Shown here in pieces: positions 27,592 through 35,872 of a stretch of DNA of 64,000 nt. A program made the position numbers and the translations under genes. The notes below the pieces were generated by a model. It was not told the origin of the DNA. It saw only the letters and a list, made by a program, of their open reading frames with translations, and searched no databases. Numbering within the stretch: the stretch's first letter is position 1; every line of letters starts with the position of its first letter. The DNA comes from JAFGDI01 sp963662515 (lineage in GTDB: Bacteria; Planctomycetota; Phycisphaerae; Sedimentisphaerales; SM23-30), in NCBI GenBank assembly GCA_963662515.1, contig OY759675.1, positions 62,001 to 126,000 on the forward strand, given 5' to 3'.

Positions 27592-29079
27592 TCAGCGAAG
27601 GGTTGGACCAAACTGGATCCGACCTTCTACTGGCTGGGCTGTCGGGGATTGTTGGGTATTTGATGATGGAATTGGCTCTACAGCAGGTTTTACTTCTGGT
27701 CCTACACTGTTAATTACTATTTCAAGGGCAACATAGTTAGTGGTAGGCTGAGGAATATTGTTGTCAGGCGCCTCTGTTGACAGTGTCGCAGCAACCTGGG
27801 CGGGCTTGTTGGGATTAGCCTGTAACTTTGTTGCTGGCAATTGTTTGTTTACTTGCTCTATGCCAGCCCCTGACTCTCTTGCTGCATTGACTGTTATTTC
27901 TGCTTTGGCAAGTAGATTGTCGGTCTTGTCATCATAGCCCGGCATATAGGGTTCTAATATCATGCGATATTTTCTGCTGATCTCCGCCTGATGGGCCAGG
28001 GGGGCAAGGGTTGCTAATTGCTCCCAGAGAGCCGGTTCTGGTTTATATTCTTTTTTCACCATCGAGATACGCTCCGCCGGCAAACGGCTCATTACATATT
28101 CCAGTCTGGCTGAAGGGGCGTTTAGTTCCAGTAGTGGAAATATCTCCGCTGGGGAAATATTTTGAATTGTTACAGACTTATACTTATCTGTCTCGCCCAG
28201 CTGCATATTTACCATGCCCGGCAGATTCTCGCGTATATTAAAATATATGTCACCAAAATCTTCTGCTCGGCAGACCAGGGCTAAACTGTGTTTTTCTCCG
28301 GAACTGAAAAATTCACCGTGATAACGATTGGTCAGATATCTGAGTTTTTCCAGTGTAAAACTATCTGACTTATCTATCGTCGTTTCCAGTTTAATATTGG
28401 TATATCTGGCAATGGGCAGCTGCATAGGCTTGAAGCTGAACTCTTTGATTACACTGGCAATTGCCATTGGCTCAGCTTGTGCTTCTTCGGCCTGAATTGT
28501 GCTTGACTGGTTATTGTCTGGAACACCTAAAAAACGGGCTGCATCTTTGATCGAGTTTAATACAACTATCTCATCCTCGCCTTTGCTGATTGGATGGTCA
28601 GATTTATGCTTGGTTGCTGACTCGGCTATATCTGTTGATGGGCCTGCTGAGCTTTCTGGTTCATGCTCCATTACTTTGGCCAGGGTGTGTTCGGGTTGGC
28701 TTATCTGTCCGGGTTTCAATATGCTATAGATTGCTACAAACACAGCGCTCACCAGCAACAGGATTATAGCGGCGCCCACAAAGTTTCGAATACGCAAATG
28801 ACGCTCACCTGCCATCAGCGATGGATCATCATTACCATCGAGCAGTGTTTCTCGTTCCAGATCATATAGGACATCATCTGTCAGGTTTCTGGGTAGTTTT
28901 TGTTTTGGCAGAGAACGAACCTTGCCAGATACCATGAGCAATGATTCATACTGCGCACGCACCTGGGCATCGGCTGCTATCAACTGGCTTACCTTCTCCT
29001 GTTGCTGTTCGCTTAGCTCTTTATCGAGATATGCCGATAGCAATTCGATAAGTTCCTGATTGTCATTGTCATTGCTCAT
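27592..29079 (-). CDS. Anti-sigma factor, membrane-bound
   Basis: 495 residues. Residues about 1-65 (ELIELLSAYLDKELSEQQQ) resemble the sigma-binding domain of RsiW/RseA-type anti-sigma factors, though the zinc-binding His-Cys-Cys set is missing. One membrane helix at about 99-118 (VGAAIILLLVSAVFVAIYSI) separates it from a long periplasmic part rich in Glu, Ser and Pro. The gene begins 52 bp after an ECF sigma gene on the same strand, the classic sigma/anti-sigma order. It should hold the sigma factor inactive until an envelope signal releases it. Confidence 0.8.
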   Translation of the reverse strand: MSNDNDNQELIELLSAYLDKELSEQQQEKVSQLIAADAQVRAQYESLLMVSGKVRSLPKQKLPRNLTDDVLYDLERETLLDGNDDPSLMAGERHLRIRNFVGAAIILLLVSAVFVAIYSILKPGQISQPEHTLAKVMEHEPESSAGPSTDIAESATKHKSDHPISKGEDEIVVLNSIKDAARFLGVPDNNQSSTIQAEEAQAEPMAIASVIKEFSFKPMQLPIARYTNIKLETTIDKSDSFTLEKLRYLTNRYHGEFFSSGEKHSLALVCRAEDFGDIYFNIRENLPGMVNMQLGETDKYKSVTIQNISPAEIFPLLELNAPSARLEYVMSRLPAERISMVKKEYKPEPALWEQLATLAPLAHQAEISRKYRMILEPYMPGYDDKTDNLLAKAEITVNAARESGAGIEQVNKQLPATKLQANPNKPAQVAATLSTEAPDNNIPQPTTNYVALEIVINSVGPEVKPAVEPIPSSNTQQSPTAQPVEGRIQFGPTLR

Positions 29080-29131
29080 TGTCTTTATTTCAATATAGAT
29101 CCTGTTTGCTATATCTTTTCCAGTTGGCTAC

Positions 29132-29737
29132 TCAGCGGAGTTTCTCGCTCAGTTTCAGACGGGCACGCGCTAGTCGGCTCTTGACTGTACCAACTGGCAC
29201 TTCCAATATTCTTGATATATGTTTATAGTCTAATTGCTCAACTTCCCGTAAAAGTAAGATCGCACGATCCTGTGCATCCAGCGATTCGATAGCTGTCAGT
29301 ACCCGATGGTAATCATCTTTATTTATCGCCGTATCTACCGGCATCGGTTCACGCGATTCTATCAGATCAAATAAATTTCTGGCCTGATGTTCAGAGCCGG
29401 GCTGTGGCTCATAGTCTCCTACTATACGCAGTTTTTGCTTTTTTCCTTTATAGTCGATACATAAGTTCAGGGCGATACGGTATAACCAGGTATAGAAGAT
29501 CGAACCACCACGGAATCTACTCAAAGATCGCAAAGCCCGGCAAAATGATTCCTGGGTCAGTTCCTGTGCATCATCATAATTACCAGTCATACGCAATATC
29601 ATATTGAACAGCCGGTCCTGATATTTCTCTACCAGCTCGCCAAAGGCGGCCATAGAGTCATCCTTGCGACAACGAACTATTAGCTGCTCGTCGGCTCGCT
29701 GACTCTCTGCTGATAATATATTATTCTCGCTCGACAT
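29132..29737 (-). CDS. ECF RNA polymerase sigma factor (RpoE/SigW-like)
   Basis: 201 residues. Region 2 is at about 31-105 (KYQDRLFNMILRMTGNYDDA, then AQELTQESFCRAL and TWLYRIALNLCID) and region 4 at about 148-201 (LDAQDRAILLLREVEQLDY, VPVGTVKSRLARARLKL). It directs RNA polymerase to an alternative promoter class, probably envelope-stress type. It is followed by its probable anti-sigma factor. I see no convincing ECF-type promoter for autoregulation upstream. Confidence 0.95.
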   Translation of the reverse strand: MSSENNILSAESQRADEQLIVRCRKDDSMAAFGELVEKYQDRLFNMILRMTGNYDDAQELTQESFCRALRSLSRFRGGSIFYTWLYRIALNLCIDYKGKKQKLRIVGDYEPQPGSEHQARNLFDLIESREPMPVDTAINKDDYHRVLTAIESLDAQDRAILLLREVEQLDYKHISRILEVPVGTVKSRLARARLKLSEKLR

Positions 29738-30188
29738 TAATATCAGACCGCCTGGAATCTCTTTTGTTCCATAAATTAACCAGAATATATTAAAAAATTC
29801 GGCCTTGATGGCTTTAAATACTGGTCAGATCTCCGCTAGTTATATAAAGCATCGGGAAAAACCCCTCCTGATCGCTTTATTATTCGACATTATGCATTAT
29901 CTATTATCATAACTCGTCTGTCAATACGAAAGATAGAGTTCCTAACTGTTTTATCTGAAACAGGATACACTTTATTTTTTGGCTGCAACCTTTATTTGCA
30001 ATGCCTTTAATGCAGATACTCTGATATATTTGGTTTTTATCTTAAAAAAATTAAAAATAATAAATCTTTGTGTTGACTAACAAGGTTTTACAGCGTTAAG
30101 ATATGCCATTGATAAGTGTTTATCGTACGCCGGCATAAAGTGTGGTCGGCTAAACAGTTAATAATTCAATTTATTAAGGAGTTTTACA
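29738..30188. other. Divergent region between sigma factor and ferredoxin genes
   Basis: 451 bp, AT-rich. It carries the ferredoxin promoter at 30073-30102 and the AAGGAG site before its ATG. Nothing else is evident. Confidence 0.6.
30073..30102 (+). promoter_or_regulatory. Sigma-70 promoter of the ferredoxin gene
   Basis: TTGACT (30073-30078), an 18-bp spacer and TAAGAT (30097-30102). The leader is about 80 nt. Confidence 0.65.
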
Positions 30189-30356
30189 ATGGCTCATTGT
30201 ATTTCTGATGACTGTACCGCTTGCGGTAGCTGTATTGACGCTTGCCCGGTAGAGGCTATTAAAGAAGGCGACAAGTATTCTATCGATGAAAATCTGTGCA
30301 TCGATTGCGGTGCTTGTGTTGATGAATGTCCAGTAGGCGCAATTTCCCCTAAATAA
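30189..30356 (+). CDS. 2[4Fe-4S] ferredoxin
   Basis: A 55-residue protein of clostridial type: two CxxCxxCxxxCP motifs (CTACGSCIDACP and CIDCGACVDECP) separated by a short linker, each feeding three Cys to one cluster and the fourth to the other. It is a low-potential electron carrier in the cytoplasm. AAGGAG lies seven bases before the ATG, a sigma-70 promoter upstream and a strong terminator downstream, so it is an independent and probably highly expressed gene. Confidence 0.95.
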   Translation: MAHCISDDCTACGSCIDACPVEAIKEGDKYSIDENLCIDCGACVDECPVGAISPK

Positions 30357-30392
30357 GGGTTATTTCGCGGATTTTCATGATCCAAACATTAA

Positions 30393-30438
30393 AACCTCTG
30401 TTATTTTTCGCAGGCGGGCGAAAGGCAGAGGTTTTTTT
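30393..30438 (+). terminator. Intrinsic terminator after ferredoxin
   Basis: AACCTCTG pairs with CAGAGGTT, with an inner TTTCGC/GCGAAA stem, followed by seven T. Confidence 0.88.
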
Positions 30439-30473
30439 ATTATAACATCTTACTTCTTATATAGGTGTAGTAT

Positions 30474-31418
30474 ATGGCAGATGGTTATAAGATCGCCGTT
30501 ATTGGTTGCGGGGCAGTAGGAGGCTATTTCGGAGGTGCTTTGGCTCGTGCCGGGGCTGATGTTCATTTCCTGGCCAGAGGGCAGATCTTTAATGCTTTGC
30601 GAGATAATGGCCTGACTGTCAAAAGTATCAAAGGAGACTTTCATATTAAACCGGTACAGGTTTATGACTCAATTGAAAAAATTGGTACTTGTGATCTGGT
30701 TATACTTGGTGTTAAGTCCTGGCAAATAAATGAGATATCGTTGCAGCTCAAGCCCTTGCTCAAGCCTGGTACTACCATTTTGCCTCTTCAAAATGGCATT
30801 ATGGCCGCAGATGAACTGGGCCGGGAGGTTGGATATGAATTTGTATTAGGTGGGTTATGCCGGCTTTTCAGTAAGCAGGCGGCACCGGGGGTTATTGATC
30901 ATTTTGCCTTTGAACCTTCTGTTGAATTTGGAGAGTTAAATGGTCAGTTGTCTAATCGTTGCCGGGTTATACAATCGCTTTTTTCTGCGGCCGGGGTTAA
31001 GGTTGTTGTCCATGATGATATCCAGGCAGAATTATGGCGTAAGCTGCTCTTTATCTGTACCGGCGGTCTGCTGGCTGTCACTCGCAGTGATTATGGTCCT
31101 GTTCGCTCATTACCACAGACCCGCCAATTATTACAAGGGCTCCTTCAGGAGATATATGAGCTGGCATGTTCAATGGGTATAAAATTGCAAGAGGATATTG
31201 TCGCCAGAAATATGGCTGCTATCGACAAATTCCCGCCTGATACCAATTGCTCGCTAACTCGCGATATTTGGGAGGGCAAACCCTCTGAGCTGGAATATCA
31301 AAATGGAACTATTGTAAGGCTGGCTGATGAAAAAGGCATAGAGGTGCCGATCAATCGTTTTATTTATTATAGCCTGCTGCCGCAAGAAAGACACGCCCGC
31401 GGACTGGATGTTAGGTAG
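30474..31418 (+). CDS. panE: 2-dehydropantoate 2-reductase (ketopantoate reductase)
   Basis: 314 residues. The N-terminal Rossmann motif IGCGAVGGYFGGAL at 9-22 binds NADPH, VILGVKSWQI follows, and the C-terminal helical domain (about 175-314) contains the catalytic-Lys region (WRKLLFICTGGLLAVTRSD) and FPPDTNCSLTRDIWEG. It reduces ketopantoate to pantoate for coenzyme A synthesis. The stop codon falls inside a diverged REP palindrome (31414-31441), so the 3' end has been reshaped by a repeat. Confidence 0.93.
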   Translation: MADGYKIAVIGCGAVGGYFGGALARAGADVHFLARGQIFNALRDNGLTVKSIKGDFHIKPVQVYDSIEKIGTCDLVILGVKSWQINEISLQLKPLLKPGTTILPLQNGIMAADELGREVGYEFVLGGLCRLFSKQAAPGVIDHFAFEPSVEFGELNGQLSNRCRVIQSLFSAAGVKVVVHDDIQAELWRKLLFICTGGLLAVTRSDYGPVRSLPQTRQLLQGLLQEIYELACSMGIKLQEDIVARNMAAIDKFPPDTNCSLTRDIWEGKPSELEYQNGTIVRLADEKGIEVPINRFIYYSLLPQERHARGLDVR

Positions 31419-31467
31419 TTCGAGCGTCCCTGCTTGAGATTTGCAAGAGCGGCACGCTCGAGGCTGG
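31414..31467. repeat. Diverged REP pair at the 3' end of panE
   Basis: GGTAGTTCGAGCGTCCCTGC and the following TTGAGATT match the REP core at 42763-42790 with a few changes, and CGGCACGCTCGAGGC nearby resembles the inverted partner. CGAGCGT and ACGCTCG form a hairpin. The TAG stop of panE is inside the repeat. Confidence 0.6.
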
Positions 31468-31536
31468 ATAGTAAACATGAGTGACTGGTTGTTTACATAT
31501 CTGGCTTCTGCCTGATACTTAAACTTCATACTACTA

Positions 31537-32805
31537 TCAACCTTCGGTCAGGGGCACTCTCAAGATAAAGGTTGTGCCTGCTCCGGAGGTTCTCACCAGT
31601 CTGATCTCGCCATTGATCTTGCTGGCCATTTTTCGAGCTATGGCCAGGCCCAGCCCCAGCCCAGAACTGTTATTTCCCGGCGTAAAGGGTTCATACATAT
31701 CAGATTGCTGATCCTGATTAATGCCTGTCCCGGTGTCCTGAACACTGAATACTATATAGGGCCTTATATGACCACGCTCCAGAGATACTTCAAGTATAAC
31801 CCGTCCCTTTTCCGTGTATTTTATTGCATTGTCGAGTAAGATCGCCAGGCACTGACGCAGCATGTCAGGGTCAGAATAGAGTTTTTCGGGAATATCATCT
31901 TGTATTATAGTATAGAATTCCAGATGCTTTTCATGGGCCTGTAATTCAAATACTTTCAGCTCATTGAAAAAGCTGCTCAGGCGAATACTCTGAATATCGG
32001 GTGTACATTGGCTCGACTCTATTTCGGCCATATCCAGTATATTACTCATTACCTGCATCAGCTCACTGGCATTTTTATGGATACTGGTCATGTGCTTCTG
32101 CTGCTGTTGCGAAAGACCATCTTTGGTCAGAAGGTTGGAATTTACTATTATGCTATTGAGCGGTGTGCGAACAACCTTGCTGATATTTTCTAAAAAGAAT
32201 TCCTTGGCCTGCTCTGAACGCTGAACCTTCTCTATGGCAAACATAAGTTTCTGATTCATCTCTGCCAGGCGACAGGTTCGTTCACTTACCAGATCTTCAA
32301 GCTCTTCTTTTTTGATTCGGGCTTGCTGGATCAAGTCCCATTTACAGGACAAGGCAACTGCTGTTTGGTATATCTCTATATCTTCAAACGGTTTTTTAAT
32401 TATCAGCAGTCTTTCTGATATACCCAGCTTACTTATCAACAATACCAGCTCTTCATTTCGATCACCAAAGATCACCACCTGAATATCCCTGTCTGTTTGC
32501 CATATCTCTTCGATCGTTGATACGCTGTCACGGGCGTTGGGCTGGCAGGTATCTATAAATACCACCTTATACGGTTCGTGGCTGGTGCGGGCCAGACGGA
32601 TCATTTCCAGTGAGTCAAGGCCTATAGTGCAAAAGTCGATCTCAAACTCCGGCAGCAGACCTTCTGTATATTCACCACCGGCATGATAGTCTTCCTTACG
32701 CACGAACGACTCTACCGAATTAAAAATCTTGCGAAATTCTGTATGATTAGCCGGATCGCCTTCTACTATCAATATCTTGTGCATTGTCTTTACGCAACAC
32801 TGCAT
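31537..32805 (-). CDS. Receiver plus histidine-kinase-like protein lacking the phosphoacceptor His
   Basis: 422 residues. Residues about 8-145 form a receiver-like domain: KILIVEGDPANH (first acidic site altered), YKVVFIDTCQPNARD with a possible phosphoacceptor Asp, and IIKKPFED with the conserved Lys. After a coiled linker comes a kinase dimerisation segment whose H-box reads ISKVVRTPLNSII, where SHE(I/L)RTPL is expected: His is Lys and Glu is Val. The ATP-binding domain is intact (LLDNAIKYTEKG, VQDTGTGI, GLGLGLAIARKM). It may bind ATP and signal allosterically, or act on a partner's His. Single gene. Confidence 0.85.
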   Translation of the reverse strand: MQCCVKTMHKILIVEGDPANHTEFRKIFNSVESFVRKEDYHAGGEYTEGLLPEFEIDFCTIGLDSLEMIRLARTSHEPYKVVFIDTCQPNARDSVSTIEEIWQTDRDIQVVIFGDRNEELVLLISKLGISERLLIIKKPFEDIEIYQTAVALSCKWDLIQQARIKKEELEDLVSERTCRLAEMNQKLMFAIEKVQRSEQAKEFFLENISKVVRTPLNSIIVNSNLLTKDGLSQQQQKHMTSIHKNASELMQVMSNILDMAEIESSQCTPDIQSIRLSSFFNELKVFELQAHEKHLEFYTIIQDDIPEKLYSDPDMLRQCLAILLDNAIKYTEKGRVILEVSLERGHIRPYIVFSVQDTGTGINQDQQSDMYEPFTPGNNSSGLGLGLAIARKMASKINGEIRLVRTSGAGTTFILRVPLTEG

Positions 32806-33188
32806 ACCTTGTTTACCTTAATATATGTTTTATGCCTGTTTTCAGGTTATGCCTTTATATTGTCTGACCTTTATGGCCATCTGCTCTCTTTTCCCCTTGT
32901 TCGACCAATTTAACCTATAAATTAACTAAAATTCCACTAAACAGTCTTGTCGAGATAGTTTGTGTATTTAAATGCATAGTTATCGGCCTGTTGTTCATTC
33001 TGCGGATTATGTTTGATGTTAGAATTAGTTTAGTCCTATAACTTCAGAGATGTATTTGCAGTTATCTCACTTATTACTGCGGGGATGATGTTATTACCGG
33101 ACTGTCGTTTTTATGTTTCAATCGATTCACCTTTGTTATTTTTATTGCCGATACAATACCCCGGCAGGTAGTTTCGTGGGCCCATTGT

Positions 33189-33216
33189 CTATATGGGTTC
33201 AGGAAAACCTATATAG
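33189..33216. promoter_or_regulatory. Inverted repeat, probable operator of the ferredoxin-hcp operon
   Basis: CTATATGGGTT and AACCTATATAG form an 11-bp inverted repeat (one G-T mismatch) around a 6-bp spacer. It ends five bases before the -35 box, where an activator such as a CRP/FNR-type regulator would bind. Confidence 0.5.
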
Positions 33217-33220
33217 ATAG

Positions 33221-33250
33221 TTGATTTATAGGAACTGGCAGTACTATAAT
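33221..33250 (+). promoter_or_regulatory. Sigma-70-like promoter of the ferredoxin-hcp operon
   Basis: TTGATT (33221-33226), an 18-bp spacer and a perfect TATAAT (33245-33250), about 60 bp before the ATG at 33314. Confidence 0.6.
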
Positions 33251-33313
33251 TTCCAGTAGTGTAAGTAGTAAAATAAAAAATTCTGTCGGAAATTATTAAG
33301 GAACTGTTAACTA

Positions 33314-34075
33314 ATGGCGACAAAAAAAGTTATAAAGATCGATGAAGAAAAGTGTATTGGTTGCGGCAAATGTGCCAACGCCTGTCCCGGCGGAGCTCTG
33401 GCTATGGTCAATGGCAAAGCGAAGCTCGTTCGTGAAGATTTTTGCGATGGTATGGGTGTTTGTATTGGCAAGTGTCCGGTTGATGCTATCAAATTTATCG
33501 ATGTTGAGATCAAGTCTCCAATGGCTTCCAGGGCTTCTGGCGGGTGTCCTTCTCAGCAGGCTGTATCTTTTGATCGCCAACATACTCAAGGCGGTGGTGG
33601 GTGTCCATCACAACGGGCTTTGAGTTTCGACCGTTCTGGTCATGGTTCGCCTTGTCAGTGTAATGGTGATGCGACCGCCTCTCGCCCGGTAAATACATCT
33701 GAGTTGGCAGCATGGCCAATTCAGCTGCATCTTATCCGTCCTGAAGCCCAGCAGTTCCAGAACGCTGATATACTTATCGCTGCTTCCTGTAGTGCCTTTT
33801 CCTATGGCTCATTTCATAAAGACTTCCTGGCCGGTAAAGGTCTGGTAATTGCCTGTCCCAAACTTGATATTCAGGATGGCTATCTTGAAAAACTTACTTC
33901 GTTTTTCTCTTATGGCAATCCTCGCAGTGTTACCGTTGTGAGAATGGAGGTGCCTTGTTGCTCTGGTCTTAGTGCGACGGTTCTCCAGGCTCGTAGTCTG
34001 GCTGGCAGCAGTTTGCCTGTTAATGAAGTTACTGTCACACTCGATGGTGCTATAAAACAGGAAAAATTGCTATAG
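33314..34075 (+). CDS. Ferredoxin-like iron-sulfur protein, partner of Hcp
   Basis: 253 residues. Residues about 10-60 hold a ferredoxin fold: Cys14, 17, 20 and 24 (CIGCGKCANACP), then CDGMGVCIGKCP with Cys44, 50 and 54, where the second Cys of the second motif is Met47. A GGCPSQxAxSF motif occurs twice (about 77-86 and 96-105), giving extra Cys. The C-terminal half (about 130-253) has more Cys (ILIAASCSAFSYG, IACPKLD, EVPCCSGL). Such proteins often stand beside hcp and probably feed electrons to it. A 13-bp hairpin separates it from hcp. Confidence 0.85.
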   Translation: MATKKVIKIDEEKCIGCGKCANACPGGALAMVNGKAKLVREDFCDGMGVCIGKCPVDAIKFIDVEIKSPMASRASGGCPSQQAVSFDRQHTQGGGGCPSQRALSFDRSGHGSPCQCNGDATASRPVNTSELAAWPIQLHLIRPEAQQFQNADILIAASCSAFSYGSFHKDFLAGKGLVIACPKLDIQDGYLEKLTSFFSYGNPRSVTVVRMEVPCCSGLSATVLQARSLAGSSLPVNEVTVTLDGAIKQEKLL

Positions 34076-34087
34076 ACATAATTCGCT

Positions 34088-34130
34088 CTGGAAATTGCTG
34101 GTCAGTTATTTTCTGGTCAGCAATTTCCAG
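34088..34130 (+). repeat. Intercistronic 13-bp perfect inverted repeat
   Basis: CTGGAAATTGCTG (34088-34100) pairs perfectly with CAGCAATTTCCAG (34118-34130) around a 17-nt loop. There is no T-tract, so it looks like an mRNA-processing or stability hairpin, or an operator, between the ferredoxin and hcp genes. Confidence 0.7.
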
Positions 34131-34157
34131 ACCGTATAACTAAGGCAGGTGAGTGTT

Positions 34158-35780
34158 ATGGAAATGTGTTGCTATCAATGTGAGCAGGGAAGTGAGTTTC
34201 GTAGTTGTGCTGTTGTCGGGCGATGTGGTAAAGAGCCAGATTGTGCCGCCCTGCAAGATATAATTGTGCATCAGGTTCGGGTTCTCGCCTGGTATGTCAG
34301 GCAGCAGCATAATGACCCGTCTCCATTTATGTCACTCATTTATGACAGTCTATATGCAACGGTTACTAATGTTGATTTCTCCACTGATCGCCTAATAGGC
34401 ATTGTCGATCAGTTAAATGCTGCTATTAACAGGGTTAAAACTGCTGCCATTCCTCCTTGCGGCCTTATCATTATTGAATCGCTTGATCTTGCTGACCTGA
34501 TGAATATTGCTCAGTATCATACTATTGCGGGACGACGCGGGAAATTTGGCGATTCGGTTGCCGGCTTACAGGAATTGATACTTTACGGCATTAAAGGCCT
34601 TGCATCTTATCTCTATCATGTTCTTGATCTGGGCTATTCCTCTGAAAGGATTGATAGCGGTGTAATAGAGACACTGGCCTTTTTAGCCGCCGAGCCTTCA
34701 GACCCTGATCAACTTATACCTATGGCCTTAAGGGTCGGTGAGTTAAACTATACAGCTATGGACAACCTGGACCGTGCCCATACTGAAACTTTTGGCCACC
34801 CGGCCCCCACAACCGTCAGGACTACACCGATGCTGGGCAAAGCAATTCTTGTTAGTGGTCACAATCTCCATGATCTTGACCTGCTCTTGAAACAAACTGC
34901 CGATAAAGATATAAATGTCTATACTCACGGCGAAATGCTGCCTGCCCTGGCGTATCCTCATTTCCAGAGATATCCACATCTGGTCGGAAATTATGGCGGC
35001 TCCTGGCAGGAACAGCAGCGAGAGTTTGCCGATTTCCCTGGTCCGATACTTATGACAACTAATTGTATCCAGCCGCCTGTTGAGGCTTATGCAGATCGTA
35101 TTTATACTGCCGGGCCTGTTGCCTGGCCGGGTGTTATTCATATTGGTGATGATAAAGACTTTTCTCCGGTTATTGCCGCGGCTCAGTCAATGCCCGGCTT
35201 TACCCATACTCAGCCGGTGCATGATATTATTATTGGTTTTGCTCATCATACAGTTTCGATTATGGCTGACCAGATCGCAGGACTCATCAATGATGGTCGT
35301 ATTCGCCATATATTCCTTATCGGCGGTTGTGATGGCGCCGGGCCGGGCCGCAGTTATTTCACTGAATTGGCTAAGGCCGTACCGCAAGACTGTATAATTA
35401 TGACTATGGCATGTGGTAAATATCGCTTTAATAAGCGTGAGTTCGGCAGTATTGCCGGAATACCGCGATTACTTGATATTGGTCAGTGTAATGACACCTA
35501 CTCCGCTATTCGCATTGCACTGGTACTGGCAGATAAGCTCAATTGCACTGTCAATGAATTGCCTTTGTCGATCATGTTCAGTTGGTATGAACAAAAAGCT
35601 GTGTCCATTCTGCTTACAATGCTATATCTTGGTATGAAAAATATTAAGCTCGGACCAACTCTCCCGGCATTTATCACCCCTGATATTATGGCTATTCTGA
35701 CAGAGTCATTTAATCTGACTGCTGTAAGTACTGCCTCTGTTGATCTGGAGGCTGCATTACATTCTCACTTGTGCAGTTAA
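34158..35780 (+). CDS. hcp: Hybrid-cluster protein (hydroxylamine reductase / NO reductase)
   Basis: 540 residues from the ATG at 34158, preferred over GTG 34149 because GGTGAG lies seven bases upstream. The N-terminal cluster motif has Cys5, Cys8, Cys17 and Cys23 (CYQCEQ, RSCAVVGRCGK). The hybrid 4Fe-2O-2S cluster ligands are in the second half: VYTHGEMLPALAYP, TTNCIQPP, GGCDGAGPGRSYFTEL and MACGKYRFN. Hcp reduces nitric oxide or hydroxylamine under nitrosative stress in anaerobes. The upstream ferredoxin probably supplies electrons. Confidence 0.96.
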   Translation: MEMCCYQCEQGSEFRSCAVVGRCGKEPDCAALQDIIVHQVRVLAWYVRQQHNDPSPFMSLIYDSLYATVTNVDFSTDRLIGIVDQLNAAINRVKTAAIPPCGLIIIESLDLADLMNIAQYHTIAGRRGKFGDSVAGLQELILYGIKGLASYLYHVLDLGYSSERIDSGVIETLAFLAAEPSDPDQLIPMALRVGELNYTAMDNLDRAHTETFGHPAPTTVRTTPMLGKAILVSGHNLHDLDLLLKQTADKDINVYTHGEMLPALAYPHFQRYPHLVGNYGGSWQEQQREFADFPGPILMTTNCIQPPVEAYADRIYTAGPVAWPGVIHIGDDKDFSPVIAAAQSMPGFTHTQPVHDIIIGFAHHTVSIMADQIAGLINDGRIRHIFLIGGCDGAGPGRSYFTELAKAVPQDCIIMTMACGKYRFNKREFGSIAGIPRLLDIGQCNDTYSAIRIALVLADKLNCTVNELPLSIMFSWYEQKAVSILLTMLYLGMKNIKLGPTLPAFITPDIMAILTESFNLTAVSTASVDLEAALHSHLCS

Positions 35781-35781
35781 T

Positions 35782-35818
35782 AAAAAGGCCCTGACTATTT
35801 CCTGCCAGGGCCTTACTT
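35782..35818. terminator. Bidirectional terminator between hcp and the large secreted protein gene
   Basis: AAGGCCCTG (35785-35793) pairs with CAGGGCCTT (35806-35814). On the minus strand it is followed by TTTTTATTAA; on the plus strand only by ACTTTCTTG. It therefore best ends the leftward transcript. Confidence 0.75.
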
Positions 35819-35872
35819 TCTTGTTATGTATCTAAAGAGTGGGTGTATCCTCCTCCTGAGATCGACTATACA

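Larger units (their letters stand above)
32806..33313. other. Divergent region between the kinase-like gene and the hcp operon
   Basis: 508 bp, AT-rich. It holds an 11-bp inverted repeat (33189-33216) and a sigma-70-like promoter (33221-33250) in front of the ferredoxin-hcp genes. Nothing else stands out. Confidence 0.6.
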
